The notes under the pieces are model-generated. The model did not search any database and had not been told where the DNA came from. It saw only the letters and a list, made by a program, of their open reading frames with translations. This document shows positions 25,601-38,346 of a DNA stretch of 64,000 bases, piece after piece. Numbering within the stretch: the first letter of the stretch is position 1; the number at the start of each line of letters is the position of its first letter. Origin of the DNA: Agelaius tricolor (taxonomy: Eukaryota; Chordata; Aves; Passeriformes; Icteridae); contig JALJCS010000001.1 of the NCBI GenBank assembly GCA_023055355.1, forward strand, positions 80,330,881-80,394,880, written 5' to 3'. Both the position numbers and the translations under genes were made by a program.

Positions 25601-28600
25601 CTTGGCAGAGCATGGGTGGCTTTTTCCCTGGAAACTATTTGTGATCTAAAAAGTACGCCCAGGGCATGTGCAGAATAGCTGGGAGCTGCTGTTTTAGTTG
25701 GCAGGAGAGGAGAAGCGTGGGAACTCCTTGCATCCCTGCCCACTTCCCGTCCACCGCCTGCTCCTAATTCCTTGGCTGGCCAGAGGATGTTGCTGCAGAC
25801 CAAAGCAAAGCTGGAAGTGCTTTGCCCGGGAGTGCTTTGCCTGGGGTGCAGCTGGGGCCTTGCGTCACGTTTGGCACCTACTGGCACCCTAGGTAAGCTG
25901 CTTTTTTTAGCCAGCAGTACTGGCTGTGGGTTGGAGAGGCTGATTCCAGCAGTGCTGCCTATCTCAGCCCCAGTCCTGTGCTGGCAGTGCTGCAGGGTGC
26001 TGCCCTGCTGCTGCACCTGCAGTGCTCTCCACTGATAGCCTCCCTCCCTGCCACGGCAGCAGGTTGGCATTTCAGCTCAAACTGATCCACTGGTCCAGTT
26101 CATGGAGTGTTTGTGAAGAGGGATTTGGGAGGAGCAGAGGCAGGGAAAGAGGCACTGGTATACCTTTGTCAGAATGCTGTGCTATTAAACCACACCCCAT
26201 GGACCAGCACTGGCAGAGACCACACTGCTCCTATGTAGGTACTTAACAGGGCTCAGTCACTCCCTGGATGAGTTGCACCTGTACTCAGAGTCCGTATTTC
26301 TGCTGCATCTCAGGGCTATATCCATATGGTAAACTGTACCATAGCAGCTGCCTGGCACTGGAGCATGACGGTCTGCCCCACTGAGCTGGCATGATTTTTG
26401 GTTAGGACCAGGTTGTAGTTTCTCAAATAATGACTGGGTGTTGCTTAGGGACCAGCACAGGAACCATCTCAAAGAGAGCTTGAATTTGGCCTCTCAGTTT
26501 TGAAGACAATGTTAGTAGTCCAGACTGCAGCTGGCTGGTTTCAGTGCAGCTTGGGAGCAGCTCTAGAGCCTCCAAAGGTACATGGCTCCAGATCACCCTG
26601 TGGAAGGTTCCAGGAAAGGGTGTTCTCACCCAGCTTATTCATAGCTGCTGGAGCTGACAGAGAAAGTGGGGGTTAAGGGCTGGCAGGGCCATGAGGAACT
26701 TGCACTGGACTGGGGGAAGTGGGAAGCTGCACGCCAGGAGTGCTGGTTTATGCATGCAGCAGAGAGAAATAGCTCCTGCTTCCAGCTCTCAGCTCTGCCT
26801 TGCTCCCAGGAGCTGCTGCCCTAAAGGATGGCTGAGCTGCGTGAGCAATGACTGTCAAACCCTTCCACCCCACATGTCATGACATTAAATTAAATGTGGA
26901 TACATGCTGGGTGAGCTTAATAGCCAAGCCTTTAAACTTGGAGGAGGGGGTGATGTGGGGCTTTGTGGCACAGCAGACGTCAGCACAGGATGCTTGTGCT
27001 GAGAATGAGGTGGAAAACAAGGAGACACGCCATGGTCTAGATGAGTAATAAAAAGATGACTGCAAGCTGCAGAAAGGAGAAGCTGACTTCATTTAACTCT
27101 TACCAGGACACAGGCCAACCAGGCCAGCAATTACTTATTTAGCTGTAGGATAGGAACCCATAATATTAAAGTGTCCTGACATGCACATCATCCTAACCCA
27201 CATAAAGGGCTAAGACTAATTATGTGCTGAACTTGCAAGACACCCATTACAGCACTCCCCAGCCGGCTGGGTGGGGTCAGTGTTTATTGTGTCTCACAGC
27301 CCAGGGCAGCCTGTGCTCTGCTCCCTGCCTGCTGCCCGGCACACGATGTCACCCAGGCACCCCAGCCAAGTGGCCTTTGCCTGCAGGAACTGGGAGCAGC
27401 TCCCAAATTGTGGAGACTCTCGTGGCAGGGAGAAGGCAGAGGCTGGAGGTGCCTCTTGTTTTCACTTGCCACCATTTTTGATTCACACACTGGATGAAAT
27501 GTTGGTAGACATCTACATGTGCCAGTTCCAAATTCTCTTGGGCAATAAGTATTGCTGCTGACAGATCCCTTGGAAAAGGTGGGGGCAGGTTTTGCACAGA
27601 GAAGCAGATTTTGCTAACCAGAGCTGCACTATCCTGATGACGAATTAATTCTGTCTTCCACCCACACAACACGTACAGCTCGTAATACGGAGGAGTCAGC
27701 CACAAGGGAAGAAAAAACAGACAACCTACTGTACAATCCAAACCCCTCCCTGGAATGATCCAAACCCATCCTTTGCACAGAAGTATTGGAAGCTGGGTTC
27801 TCACTGTGGGAAAAACATCATCAAAGCACTCCTAAAGAACTCTATTTCCCTTGGTGCTGAGGATGAATAATGTTCTTCACCTGGTGGAAGGAAACTCGGG
27901 CCTCAACAGTAGTCCAGTGGATGATGGATGAGGAGCTGCATTGTGGGATGCAGTCCCAGGAGAAGTCAGCCATCAGAGCTCAGCATGCTGTTCTCCTGGC
28001 ACTGCTTCTTGCTCTTGTTGCATGTGGGAGATTGCCAAGAAACAATCATAAATAACCAGGAGAGAACTGTCTTACCTCACTGTCAGCTTTCTCACATACC
28101 CTTGTCTCTGCTTGGACCCAGAAGCTCTTTCTAGAGTAGTTCAGCCTCTTCCAGAGAAAACAAAGTATTGCCAAAGAGCAGGGACTCTTTTGAAAGGATG
28201 TGAAATGCCTTTGACAGGTATTACGCTAAAACTTGATGAAAAACCAGCAACATCTTTTGTATTTTTTTGACAAAAGCAGCTAGGATGGGAAACACAGTGT
28301 ACAACAGATACCTTTCCTGGCTCCTGAAACAGAAGCTACTAAGGGCTCACCTGGAAGAGATGTCAGCCAGAACCATCAGAGAGGTGTCCTTGCTGCAGCT
28401 CTCCTCATCTGCTGAAGCATGGGAGCCAAAGGTGACCACAGCAGCACAAAGCCCTTGCAAGAGGGAGGGAAGAACTGAGCAGTTCACTACCAAGCACCTC
28501 TCTGTGTGCCTCTCAGTGTCTGAGACCACAGTGTTTAAACCTCAACTCCTGTCCATCCCCTGTGAGAAGCAGCTGAGGAAGGAATGTAGTGAAAAAATAG

Positions 28601-31600
28601 CCTAGCAAATTAAAATCAGGTGTCATGCAATACCTGCAGACACCCCAGTGGACATTTCTACCCAGGGGATGGCACACACAAGCATGACCAATACCAACAG
28701 ATTTTAATTGGCACAAAACTGTGTGTGAAGCCATCACTGTTGTACCAGCAGTGCCTGTAGTGGGGCATTGCCCCTCCAAAGCTCCCACACTTTCCAGCAC
28801 CAGTCCCGTGCATGACCTTGAGGCAGCACAGGTTTGAGCTATTCTGAGAGCATGTACATGATCTTCCTGAGGAATCACTTGATCCCATCCAGCCCTGCAG
28901 AAACACAGCAGAGCAACAGGCAACGGCTCTGCATTGCAAGCTTTTCCACACCTCTCCCTGGTTCCTTTGCCTCAGGTTGGTGGTTAGGTTTCCTTCCTTT
29001 TGTTCCTTTTTACTTAGGGATTTTTTTCCCCCATAAGTTGCTACAAAACACTAACAACGGGGTACTTGAGAAAAACAAAAAAAAGTGGCCATGCTCAGGG
29101 GAGGAGGGCATCTGGCTGCACTTCTCTTACCTGGGAGTTTCTCTCTGAGGGGCAGAGGTACTGTGAGAGTCGGGCAGGTTGAAATGCTCACATAGCCGCT
29201 GTTCCCAGGAGTGACTTGGAGGAGGAGAAAGAGCGCAGCTTTGTCCACTGGTCTGTGGGCAGAGCTGGGGCCTCTGTCCTCACCAGAGCATCAAGAGATT
29301 CCCTGTTTTTTGATTTGACATTTGAGGTCCTCTGTCCAGCCGATATCTAGGTTAGGGTGAGGGGTAAAAAGGGTCTCAGCAGATACTGGATTCTGTTGCT
29401 CACATCTAGACATCACTTCGATCTGTCAATTTTGTGTTGGCTCTAGGTTTGGTGAGGGATTTCTCCCGTTGCATGCTGGATCCGAGTCATTTGCATGCCA
29501 ACTCGATGTCCCCTCCTCTTCACCATCTGGGTGCCATATTCCAGGCAGCAGCTGGGTGCCACTTGACCAAAGGGGGAATTCTTAACAATTACGACAGGTA
29601 GTTAACGAAAACGACAGGTCATTACAATAACAAATGACAGGTGATTACAATAACAAACAGTTAGAACTCCACCCTGGCAGCAAGTAGCCCAACCTGTGAA
29701 CTCGGCAACCTTTTAAAAGAATGGGCAGCTGTTCTACCCATAGCAAGGTGCTGGCTCTGTCTCTTGGCTTTGGAGGAGCACGGTAGGAGCTGCTGCCTGG
29801 GGAAGGGAATTTGCTGCTGCTCCCGCCAGAGCCCAGCCCAGAGCTGTCTCTTGTGCTGTGGGGTGAGCCTCTGCTCGTGACATCAGCCACTGAAGTGGGA
29901 CCTTATTAACCCTCGCCTCACTAAAGCAGGGACCCATCCCCATCTGCTCGGGTGTCTAGGATCCTGAGCTCGCCTCTGCCTGCCCTGCTGGGAGCTAGGC
30001 CACCGCTATCCCACCCCTGCTGTCTCTTTGGCACTGCTCTGAGCTTTCACTGCACTGTAGCCCTGCACCTCCTGCCTGCTGACACATCCTGCTGGCCCAG
30101 CTTGCTGCTTCCCAGAGTCCTGCTGGGGCAGCGGGATTGGCCACCCCAGAGGCCTGTGAGGCAAAGCCTCTCGTCTGTCCCTTCCCCTCTGGGCCCAGCC
30201 GCCATTGCTGTGTGCTGCCCGAGCCCGCGCCACAGCGCCCCCTGCAGATGGGGCAGGGGGGAGTCACTGCACCTGCCCTGCCTGCCAGGAGCCAGCAGCG
30301 CCCCTGCTGGCCGTGCCTGGAACTGCACTGAGGGGAAAGCGCCGCGGCTGAGGCGGCCGGGCCTGGGTTTGTGTCTGTGTGGTGTTAGTGCCAGAGCTGG
30401 TGTGGTTTGTTTGCTTTATCATACACACCAGTAAAGAACTGTTATTCCTATTCTCATATCTTTGCCTGAGAGCCCCTTAATTTCAAAATTATAGTGATTC
30501 AGAGAGAAGGGGTTTACATTTTCCATTCCAAGGGATGCTCCTGCCTTCCTTAGCAGACACCTGTCACTCAAACAAAGACACTTGCCTTTTTTATTGTACA
30601 GAAAATATTTTCTTCTTTTCCACACTGATGGAACAGCTTTTCATTTCTGTTTTCTGGAAGGCCCTGATTTGGTGCAACCTGTTCAACTTGTTAGTTTTGT
30701 TGTGGGATTCAGGGTAGTTTGTATGAAGGAGGCCCACCAGCTTCAGGATTGCACCTCAGAACCGATAATGACAAGCTAAGATGCAAAGCCATGTCCCAGT
30801 CCCTTTCCCTGTGAGAATACAGTGAAAAGGTAGAAAAAGATCATAGATATATTATTCTCAGTAGTACCTGGCTGCAGAGGGTTCATTTTATTACTGGCCC
30901 AGCTGGGGATGAACAGTCCCATCCCTGCCCCCATTTTAAATACCATTAGGTTTGGCTTTGGTTGCTTCCCAGGTATCCCATTAAAAGCCTGGGGATTCCA
31001 GCATAGGGAAAATGGATATTTCACCCCAGATGGATAATTTTTCCAGGAAACATCTTTGTCAGGTGAAAATTGGGTTGATGTGGCTGTGACTTCCTCCCTT
31101 AGCAGGTATTTTCATACTGTTACCTGCAGCTGGTGGCACAGTGGCATTCATGGAAAACTGTGAGGTTTAACATTCAGGGATCTTGATTCTGTAGCCAGCA
31201 GCCACCCAGCTGTCCTGAGTGCTGAAACAGAACCAGCAGAACAGGGCTAGGAAAGGAGAGTCTCTTGTACCTGTATTGTCTCCACAGAGGTTTAAACCAA
31301 ACCAGGGAGTTTAAACCAGGACATGTTGCCCACTGTAGACAGAGATAGGTTTCATAGAAAGAAATAATGGTTTGGGTTGAAAGGGAGCTTTGAAGATTAC
31401 CTAGTTTCAACCCTCCCCATCATGGGCAAGGACATCTTTAACTAGACCAGATTGCTGAAAGCTCCATTCAGCCTGGCCTTGCCCCCAGGGATGGGGCATC
31501 CACAGCTTTTCTGGGCCACCTGTTCCAGTGCCTCACAACGCTCACAGTAAAAATTTCTTCCTAAGATCTAATCTAAATTTGCCCTTTCAGTATAAAACCA

Positions 31601-34600
31601 TCATCCCTTGTCCTGTCACTACACGTCTTGTAAGCAGCCCCTCTCCATGTTTCTCGTAGACCTCCTTTAAGTAGTGAAAGGTTGCAATAAGGTTTCCCTA
31701 GAGCCTTCTCTCCTCCAGGCTGACCAACCCCAACTACCTCAGCCTGTCCTCACAGGAGAGGTGCTCCATTTCTCTGATCATCTTCATTGTCCCCTCTGGA
31801 CTCACTCCAACAGGTCCATGTCCTTCCTGTGCTGAGAACACCAGACCTGGATACAGCGCTGCAGGTGGGGTCTCACATGAGCAGAGTAGAGGTGGAGAAT
31901 CACCCTCCTTGAATTCAAATTATTTTAACTGTCTTGTCTTCTATCCTAGGCTTTGTCAACCAGAAGCCCACCAAGCCCAGAGAACAACAACCTTGACCAG
32001 CAGTGAGTATCCCCTGCTTTCATGGTATCTTCAGCATGGGGAAAGCACATGGAAGCAAGGGGCCTTTATGCTTTTTCTGCATTTGTAACACTGTACAGAA
32101 GAGCTGGGAATGGTGTGAAGTGGTTTATAGCCCTAAATATTCCACCCTTTTGCTTATTTGCAAATTAAAAAAAAATCAGGTGCTGCTTGAAAAGATTCAG
32201 GCTCTAGCTCAAGTGTAGTATAGAGGTTGTGAGCAGTCAGAATTTTGGGTGTCCACATGTCAGAGAGGCACGTTGGAGTAGTTAGTGCAAAGCTGTGGAG
32301 AATTGCTCCAACAAAGAGCTCAGGCCCTGATTCACCTGTGGGCTCTGCAGCATGTGGAAAAGGAGAATAATGTCTCTTTGCTCCCCAGGAGTCTTAAGAG
32401 AAACCCTATCGGGTGCTCCCATGCTACACCCGTTAGAGACAAGAGTGTCCCTCAGGGACAGGGGAATGGTGGGGACCTGCTGCTCTGGGTGCCAAACAAA
32501 AGAAATCAGAAATTTTCCACAAGCAAAAGCTGTCCAGCAGAGTGAGCCTCTGAGTCTGCCTGCACCAGAAATGGGAACAGTTTAACACATGCTAAAAAAA
32601 CAGGTGAAATGAACAGGCTTGGAAGACTATCTTAAAATATCACCTCCTTACATTGAAGAGCCACTCTCTTCAGCATTAAGCTCTGACTCTGATCCAGCCC
32701 CTCTGCTCCTGCAGCACTCAGAGCAGACTGATCTGCAGATGCTGGTGTGTGACCTACTAATGTCCAGCAGTGCTGCTGGCTGTGTCAGCAGAGCCCAGGC
32801 ACTGCTGCTGCTCCCCCTCCCACTGCTGCTCTCCCTCCCAGCTGGCAGGGAGCTCACCTGGCAAGGCTTGTACAGGTGCTCTTGCAGGGACTTGAACCTC
32901 TCCTGTGCTTCCCAGCATCCTCAGTGGGCTTTGGGTGGTGATGGCAACTGAGCCTTCTCCTCCTGGGGTGCACAGCCAGCCCTGCCAGGCCCCTGTGCAG
33001 CTCCCCAGGCACCCACTGGCCCCTCACACCCTGCCAGGACTTTCCTTCTCCCACCCTCTTTGATGTACAAGGGGAAGGTTTGAGACAGCAGAAAATGCTT
33101 TCTGATCTGGGATGACAGAGCAGGAGATTATTTTCATTTAGATAACATTTACTTTATATCCAGAGTCCCATAGCACAGCTCATGTGTGAAGTGCCTGTAC
33201 TGCCTGAGATAAGCAGAATTGCAATTTCTGCTGGCAAGAACTATGCAAACATTTTTTTGGAAACGGCCCAGCACCCAACAAATTTTTGAAGACATCAAAT
33301 CAATTAAAATCAAATCAAACCACAGAAAGAGAGGTTAATGTGCATGTGTAGGTGTCTCATCCTTCACATTTCTGTGGCTGGACTCATTCTAGATAAACAC
33401 TTTACAAACAGCAAAAGTCAGCCTTGTCTTGATAGAGTTGCTGACTGAAGAAATTCCTACAAAGCCAATTAAAGGAGAAGCACATGCCGAGGAAGGAAAG
33501 AAGAACTAGATAGGCAGTCACGTGAGAGAGAGGTGGGTGTGCACTCCTGTCCTAGAACATGCCCCTGTGTTCAGACACCACATCAGCATCTGAACCAGCC
33601 CCTTCTGAGTACTTTGGATGTGCTCCTGGTTGGGCTGTGTTACCTCTCATCCTCACTCCCCCAAAATCTTTTGGGAGCTGCTCTCCGGTGTCTGGTAGTT
33701 CAGGGGTGGATGACACAGCCCAGGCACACAGGAATGATTTTATAATTGCTGCCAAGGCTCGTGGCACTGGCACAGTTACCAGGGCGTTGTTCTGACCCAT
33801 TTTTCAGCTGCTAGGCCTTGCAGAAGGCATTTTAATGATTAACCCTGGACTTGCCCATCCTCAGCAAAATGATAAAAAACACTGGCCTAGATTCACCCCA
33901 ACCTAGTTTTCAGCCACTTAGCTCAGGTTTGTGCCTGGGAGTTTGTCACCCTAGTCACCCATCCAGGGCCATTGTCACAGGAGCCTGCAGGCAGCTCTCC
34001 CCCACACCAGGCACCTGCCTGACACCAGGGATATGGCACTGACAGCTATCCCCATGGCTGGGATCTTGCTCAAAGGTGGTTTTGCTCACTGTTGGTCTAA
34101 TTTTGTCCTTTGCATTTCCTTCTCCACATTACATAGTTCATTGTCTTTACACTTAACAAAAAACCCCACTCATAACTCCTGCTTCCCTTAAGAAACTTTA
34201 AACACCGAGAAGCCTGTAGCTGAAATCGAACACATTTCTTGCTTTCCTCTTTCCTAAATTGCTTTGCTCCAGCCTCTTAAATCACTTTTATTGCTGCTTT
34301 CTACACTCCCTCCAAGCTGTTAAGAACATTTTAGCAGTGAGGCGCCCAGAAGCCTGCCCAGTAATCCTGATGGAGCTGCACTAGCCTTCTTTTTCCTTGC
34401 TGTCCTATCACACTGCACATTTCCCTCATTTGCTTTTCAGCTGACTCCTTCTCTCTCAGCTTTGCTCCTTCACAGATTTCTCTCCTTCCCCAGAACATCT
34501 GGGGTTTGAAAATCTTTCCACTCAGAGTACTGACCAGTTATTTTCCTGGCTGGAAGGTCTAACAGCCCTCAGGTGGACTCTGTGTGTGAAGCCAGGCTCT

Positions 34601-37110
34601 GCGGCCCTGGCATGTAGTGACAAGAGGAGCAAGGTGGCTCCTCTGCTGCTGGAGCAGCTGGAGGAGCACAGGAATAGGCCTGTGGGCCACCAGCTTTTGT
34701 GCTGTGCACATCATGAGCTTGGGATTTCTCTTCCTCAGCTGCTCACTGAATTCTAGGATCAGCAGAAGTAGCTGTGCCAATGTGCCTTTGAGATGCAGGT
34801 TTAGGTTGGGATGGCCTCAGGAGATCTCCAGTCCAATCTCCTAGCTCTGGCTCCAAGCTGGATCAGCTGTGAAGTCAGAGCAGAGTGCTCCAGGCTTTGT
34901 CCCATCAGGTGTTGAAAGCCTCCAAAGATGGAACCTGTGTAACCACACAGCCTATTCCTCTGCTTACTGTCCTCAGGGTACAGAAGTTCCTCCTTTTATC
35001 CAGATTAAAGCTCTCATTTTTTATTTTACTTCAGTTTTCCTGTATTAAATGATACAGAACTTTGCCACAAATAGCAATAGTATGAGCAGCAGCTTGCTTT
35101 GCTTTTGAAAGAAATGCAGCCCTCTCTTTTCCTCTCATTTCTGGGGTATGCATAGGAAGTGGAGTCTGTTTTTGCTTTTTCCAAAGCACATCTGTGTCTC
35201 AATGAGTTTTACCTGGAGATTTTCTCCATGCAAACCAAAGCATCGAGAATAATTAACAGTGGGAAATTATGTAACTGCTAAGAGAAACAATGGCTCTTCT
35301 GTGGGCCTGCAAGCAAGCTGCCAGGAGCTCTGCCTCTTATTCGTCACGTAACATAAAATTAGTTAGAGGATTGTCACAATGCAGAGTTTAAATCAGTAAA
35401 TTGTGTGTTTTAACTCAGATTTCTGCACTTCTTTTCCCATTATTGCTTTGTAAATGCTGCTGTATGGTTTGAGCTCTTGGACCTGTAGCTTTCTTCTCAG
35501 GTCTTACCTAGTGCAGTGGAAATCAGATACCCTGCAGCCCTCAGCAGGAGAATGAATAAATTGAATAAGCAGAAGAGTCCAGTTGCTAAATCCTGCTTGC
35601 TGCTAGTAGAACTTGCCATCAAGGGCATAGTGCAGTGTAAGTAACTGTAGAATACCTACACTACCCAGTGTCACCAGCTGGCCATCAGGTGACTCCAGGA
35701 AAAACACCAGGCTATTTCTGACACACGGGAGGCATGGCAAACACAGCGTGGTCAGAGCAGCTGGGCTGGGCAGGAGCCCGAGGATGCTGCCTGGCCCAAG
35801 GAGAGCAGTGTGAAAGCACCTCCTCTGTAGGACAAAGTGTCCTTAGAAAAGCATTTCAGGGTTCTTCTCTTCAATTCTGACTCTACATTTATATACCTGC
35901 TTTGGGGCAGTTTCTGTGATTTTGTCTAGTAAACAGGTCCTCAGTTTTTTTAATTAAAGGATGCTAATGGATGAATTTTATTCATCCCAGCTGCAAGAGC
36001 AATGGTTGGGATAGATCTCATCCTTAGAGGAGTTCAATAGATAACAAGTCTGGGACAGATCTGGAGCCATGCCAGTGGATATGAAAACCTCTCCTCTTTG
36101 GCAAGGAACTAACTGACACACAAAACCAAAACATTTCTTTCTTGTTTACTTGTTCTTCACTAGTGGATGGTGACAAAGTCTTAGTTGACATGGCATGGCA
36201 GAGCACTTTACAGTTTGGATTTACCAGCTCAATTCCCCACTTAGCTCTGCCCCTCACCATGACCTCCATTCCAAGGAGCCATGTGTTCCAAGCCTGACAG
36301 CCTGGCTTGCTCACCTCCCAGAGCTCTACAAGGCCAAGGAGAAGCACTCCTTGTCAGCTGCTGGCTCCTCTCGAGTCCTGGAGGGCAAGACCAAGTAGGC
36401 TTAATTGGTAGCGTGAGGTACAGTGGTCAAAGCCTGCAGAAGACTTGTCACTGTTCTCCCTTACGCAGGTAGGGACAGATTTCTCCTGTACCCTACCTCT
36501 GATAACACCAATAAAACCCATACCAGTTCCCTTTGAGTCATTCATCAGCTCCCACTCATGGGAGGGCTGTGCTGATGTGGAAACAAAAGCTGTAAGAGCA
36601 GTTTGAGGGAGCTGCATTCATATTTTGGTTGAAACTCAGATTCCTTATGAATGCGAACAAAATAATCTCTTTTTGCATAAAACCTTAAAAGTAGCATAAA
36701 GATTACACTGTCCTTTAGCTGGGCCTGGAGCCTAACTTGAAAGGTTCTGGGAGCTTGATCCTGGAGCACTGTAAGGGTTGTGCTGTAATGAACTCCCAGA
36801 CTGAACTGGTGCCAAGTGATAGCAAATGTCAGCAGGCAATGTGCCAGTGGGGAATGGGAACCAGACCTGACAGAGTATCTGTGTCTCAGCCAGCCACATG
36901 CAGCTCAATCTTTCCATTCACAAAAAAAAGAAATGAAGCAAGGATCTTGTATCTTCAGAGCCTGATTGTCTCTCACAACACCACTAACTCGCTCCCTTCC
37001 ATGCTAGGTGCCCAGAAGGCAGCAAGAAGCCATTGGGGCAGCCCACGATTCTGTATGATTACTCGGAGGAGGAGCTGATGGCCAGCATCGAGAGGGAGTA
37101 CTGCCGCTGA
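22288..37110 (+). CDS. CYS1: CYS1, cystin-1 (whole coding span, three exons with introns)
   Basis: Cystin-1 is a small protein of the primary cilium membrane. Loss of it in mouse causes the cpk form of polycystic kidney disease. Joining 22288-22503, 31950-32002 and 37008-37110 gives an uninterrupted 123-residue frame ending in TGA. The N-terminus MGSGSSRRR has Gly2 for N-myristoylation followed by basic residues, the known membrane anchor of cystin. The last 18 residues (106-123), YDYSEEELMASIEREYCR, match the family's most conserved block. The middle is low-complexity Gly/Ala/Pro/Arg. The product is shorter than mammalian cystin (about 145-158 residues), and I do not find the Leu-rich LLDxLLAES segment, so an exon may be missing from this model. 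KLF11 lies convergently downstream, as in mammals. Identity is nearly certain; the middle exons are less so. Confidence 0.9.
22705..22796 (+). repeat. 25-bp tandem repeat, about 3.7 copies
   Basis: Units beginning at 22705, 22730, 22755 and 22780 share CTCTTTGCGTTTTCTCTTT. The array is pyrimidine-rich and lies in CYS1 intron 1 about 200 bp after the donor site. Its period is not a multiple of three. On the - strand it generates a Lys/Arg/Glu-rich false frame. Confidence 0.9.
29290..29770 (-). mobile_element. Candidate endogenous retrovirus fragment (LTR / primer-site region)
   Basis: Read on the - strand, this begins with a TATA-like TTTTAAAAGG near 29720. Three tandem units of about 22 bp containing TGTTATTGTAAT(C/G)ACCTGTC follow. 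A TGGCACCCAG motif then occurs twice, resembling the TGGCRCCC start of a lysine-tRNA primer-binding site. That order fits an LTR end followed by a retroviral leader. No gag or pol frame was recognised, and both ends are uncertain. Confidence 0.35.
29593..29659 (+). repeat. Three-copy tandem repeat of about 22 bp
   Basis: Three successive units start with GACAGGT. The last two share ATTACAATAACAAA almost exactly, while the first is diverged. The array lies inside the candidate retroviral fragment and may be a U3/U5 direct repeat. Confidence 0.8.
31345..31915 (-). mobile_element. CR1 LINE fragment, antisense to CYS1
   Basis: The + strand shows the antisense CR1 signature over about 570 bp. It includes 'cagggatggggcatccacag', 'ccacctgttccagtgcctca', 'catcccttgtcctgtcacta', 'cttctctcctccaggctgac' and 'gctgcaggtggggtctcac'. 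This is one of the longer CR1 copies here but has no open reverse transcriptase frame. It ends about 35 bp before the CYS1 exon 2 acceptor, so the element lies directly upstream of, and may contribute to, the 3' splice signals. Confidence 0.85.
31950..32002 (+). CDS. CYS1: CYS1 coding exon 2
   Basis: A 53-bp exon between acceptor TTCTATCCTAG (ending 31949) and donor GTGAGT at 32003. In frame it encodes ALSTRSPPSPENNNLDQ plus two bases of a split Gln codon, giving residues 73-89 and part of 90. It is chosen because exon 1 (phase 0) and exon 3 (needing one base) join through it exactly, and its Ser/Pro/Glu composition resembles the corresponding stretch of mouse cystin. Weak conservation leaves some doubt. 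Confidence 0.65.
32003..37007 (+). other. CYS1: CYS1 intron 2
   Basis: A 5.0-kb intron with GT at 32003 and AG at 37006-37007. It contains one old CR1 remnant near 34.8-35.0 kb and otherwise unique AT-rich sequence. No additional exon was recognised. Confidence 0.65.
34790..35025 (-). mobile_element. Old CR1 LINE fragment, antisense
   Basis: 'gatctccagtccaatctcct', 'gtcccatcaggtgttgaaag', 'cctccaaagatggaacctgt' and 'cctccttttatccagatta' follow the order of an antisense CR1 3' region. It is more diverged than the copies at 21 and 31 kb, suggesting an older insertion. Confidence 0.7.
37008..37110 (+). CDS. CYS1: CYS1 coding exon 3 (C-terminus)
   Basis: After acceptor CATGCTAG, one base completes Gln90 and the exon encodes residues 91-123 and TGA (37108-37110). 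It contains the diagnostic C-terminus YDYSEEELMASIEREYCR, virtually identical to mammalian cystin. This match identifies the gene. Confidence 0.95.
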
Positions 37111-38272
37111 GCCCCCCAGGGAACGGCAGGCACAGCCTGGGGCCAGGCTGAGCAGAGCTCCTGTGACACCACAGCTGCACGGGAGAGGGGGCTCTGGAGG
37201 GGACTGGAGCATCAGGGGCTGCTTGGGAAGCACTGAGGAGAACGTTCCCCTGATCAGCTCCCTGGGAGAGCAGGAAGATCCTCACCAGCTGCTGATTGGT
37301 GCCACTGCAAGAGGGACCAATCCATCTTAAGAATCGATATTTAGAAGCTCATTTCTAAATGCTGTTTTTAAATGAACATGTACTAGAATTAATGTCATAC
37401 TAGAGGTGTTGAAATGTGGTGCTTTGAAGGAATCTTTGAACCTAGTAAAAATTTGCAGCAATATCATCTGATCCAGAACTTAAGGGGCTGTTGAATGAAA
37501 TTCATGTTTCTGCCACTTAAAATGTGCCAAATTGCACTTGTGCAAGCCTCAGGTTCAGGTCCGGGTTTGGTACTGTCTCTTTCAATCTGGTCCCCAGTAT
37601 GGGAGATAAGAGGAGAAGGGGATTGAGCCCACCATCTAGTGCATAGGCAGTGTAATCCCAGAGTTCAAATCCCACCACACTGCCAAATTAGGCTCCTGGG
37701 AGCCATCAGGGAACACAGGATTTGTATGAGCGCTTTGGGGCAGGGTCCTGGCATGTGTCCTACCTGGGCATGAATCCATTCCAGTGATGGGAGTGAAAGC
37801 AGGAGGCACATCCCCATTTCAGTCATCCTCCTCAAGGGGTACTTGCATGCTCTTGCAGAGCAGCTGTTTGGGATCAGTTTTCAGAATTGCTACTCCTAGC
37901 CTTTCCCTAATATTTCTTGTCCTACAAGAAAAATCACTGCATTTTACCATTAGCTGACTGCAAAGTAAACCAGAATGTTCTCTCTCCTAAGGAAATAGTA
38001 TTTTCAATGCTCCCAGACAGGGAAGCCTGGTATTTTGGGTTTCTGCTTTTATTATATCTGCATGTTAACATATTATGAGTATCTGCTTATTATCAGAAGT
38101 AGAAAATTACTTTATTTCTATCTTCTGCTGAAGCATAAAAGGCATCAGATGAAATTTTCACTACATGTAAATGCAAGAAAAAAGTGCAGGACACCTCTTA
38201 AGATGCTGTATTTTAAGTACTTTATGATTTCTGAGACCTGTGAAACACAAATAAATGCATCTATACTCTGAA
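37111..38272 (+). other. CYS1: CYS1 3' untranslated region with polyadenylation signal
   Basis: The region after the stop is AT-rich and free of recognised repeats. A canonical AATAAA lies at 38250-38255, which would place cleavage near 38270 and give a 3' UTR of about 1.16 kb. The end is inferred, as no transcript evidence is available. Confidence 0.55.
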
Positions 38273-38346
38273 GCCCTCAGTGAAGGCATCAAATGTTCTG
38301 AAAAAGGCTCTCTGAAAAATCATGCTCTGGTACCTGCAGAGACTAA

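Larger units (their letters stand above)
22797..31340 (+). other. CYS1: CYS1 intron 1, no further exon recognised
   Basis: The 9.4-kb first intron holds AT-rich sequence without recognisable coding exons on either strand. A possible ERV fragment lies near 29.3-29.8 kb and a CR1 copy fills its last 600 bp. I looked for a segment encoding the Leu-rich motif of mammalian cystin and found no in-frame candidate of suitable length. Confidence 0.6.
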
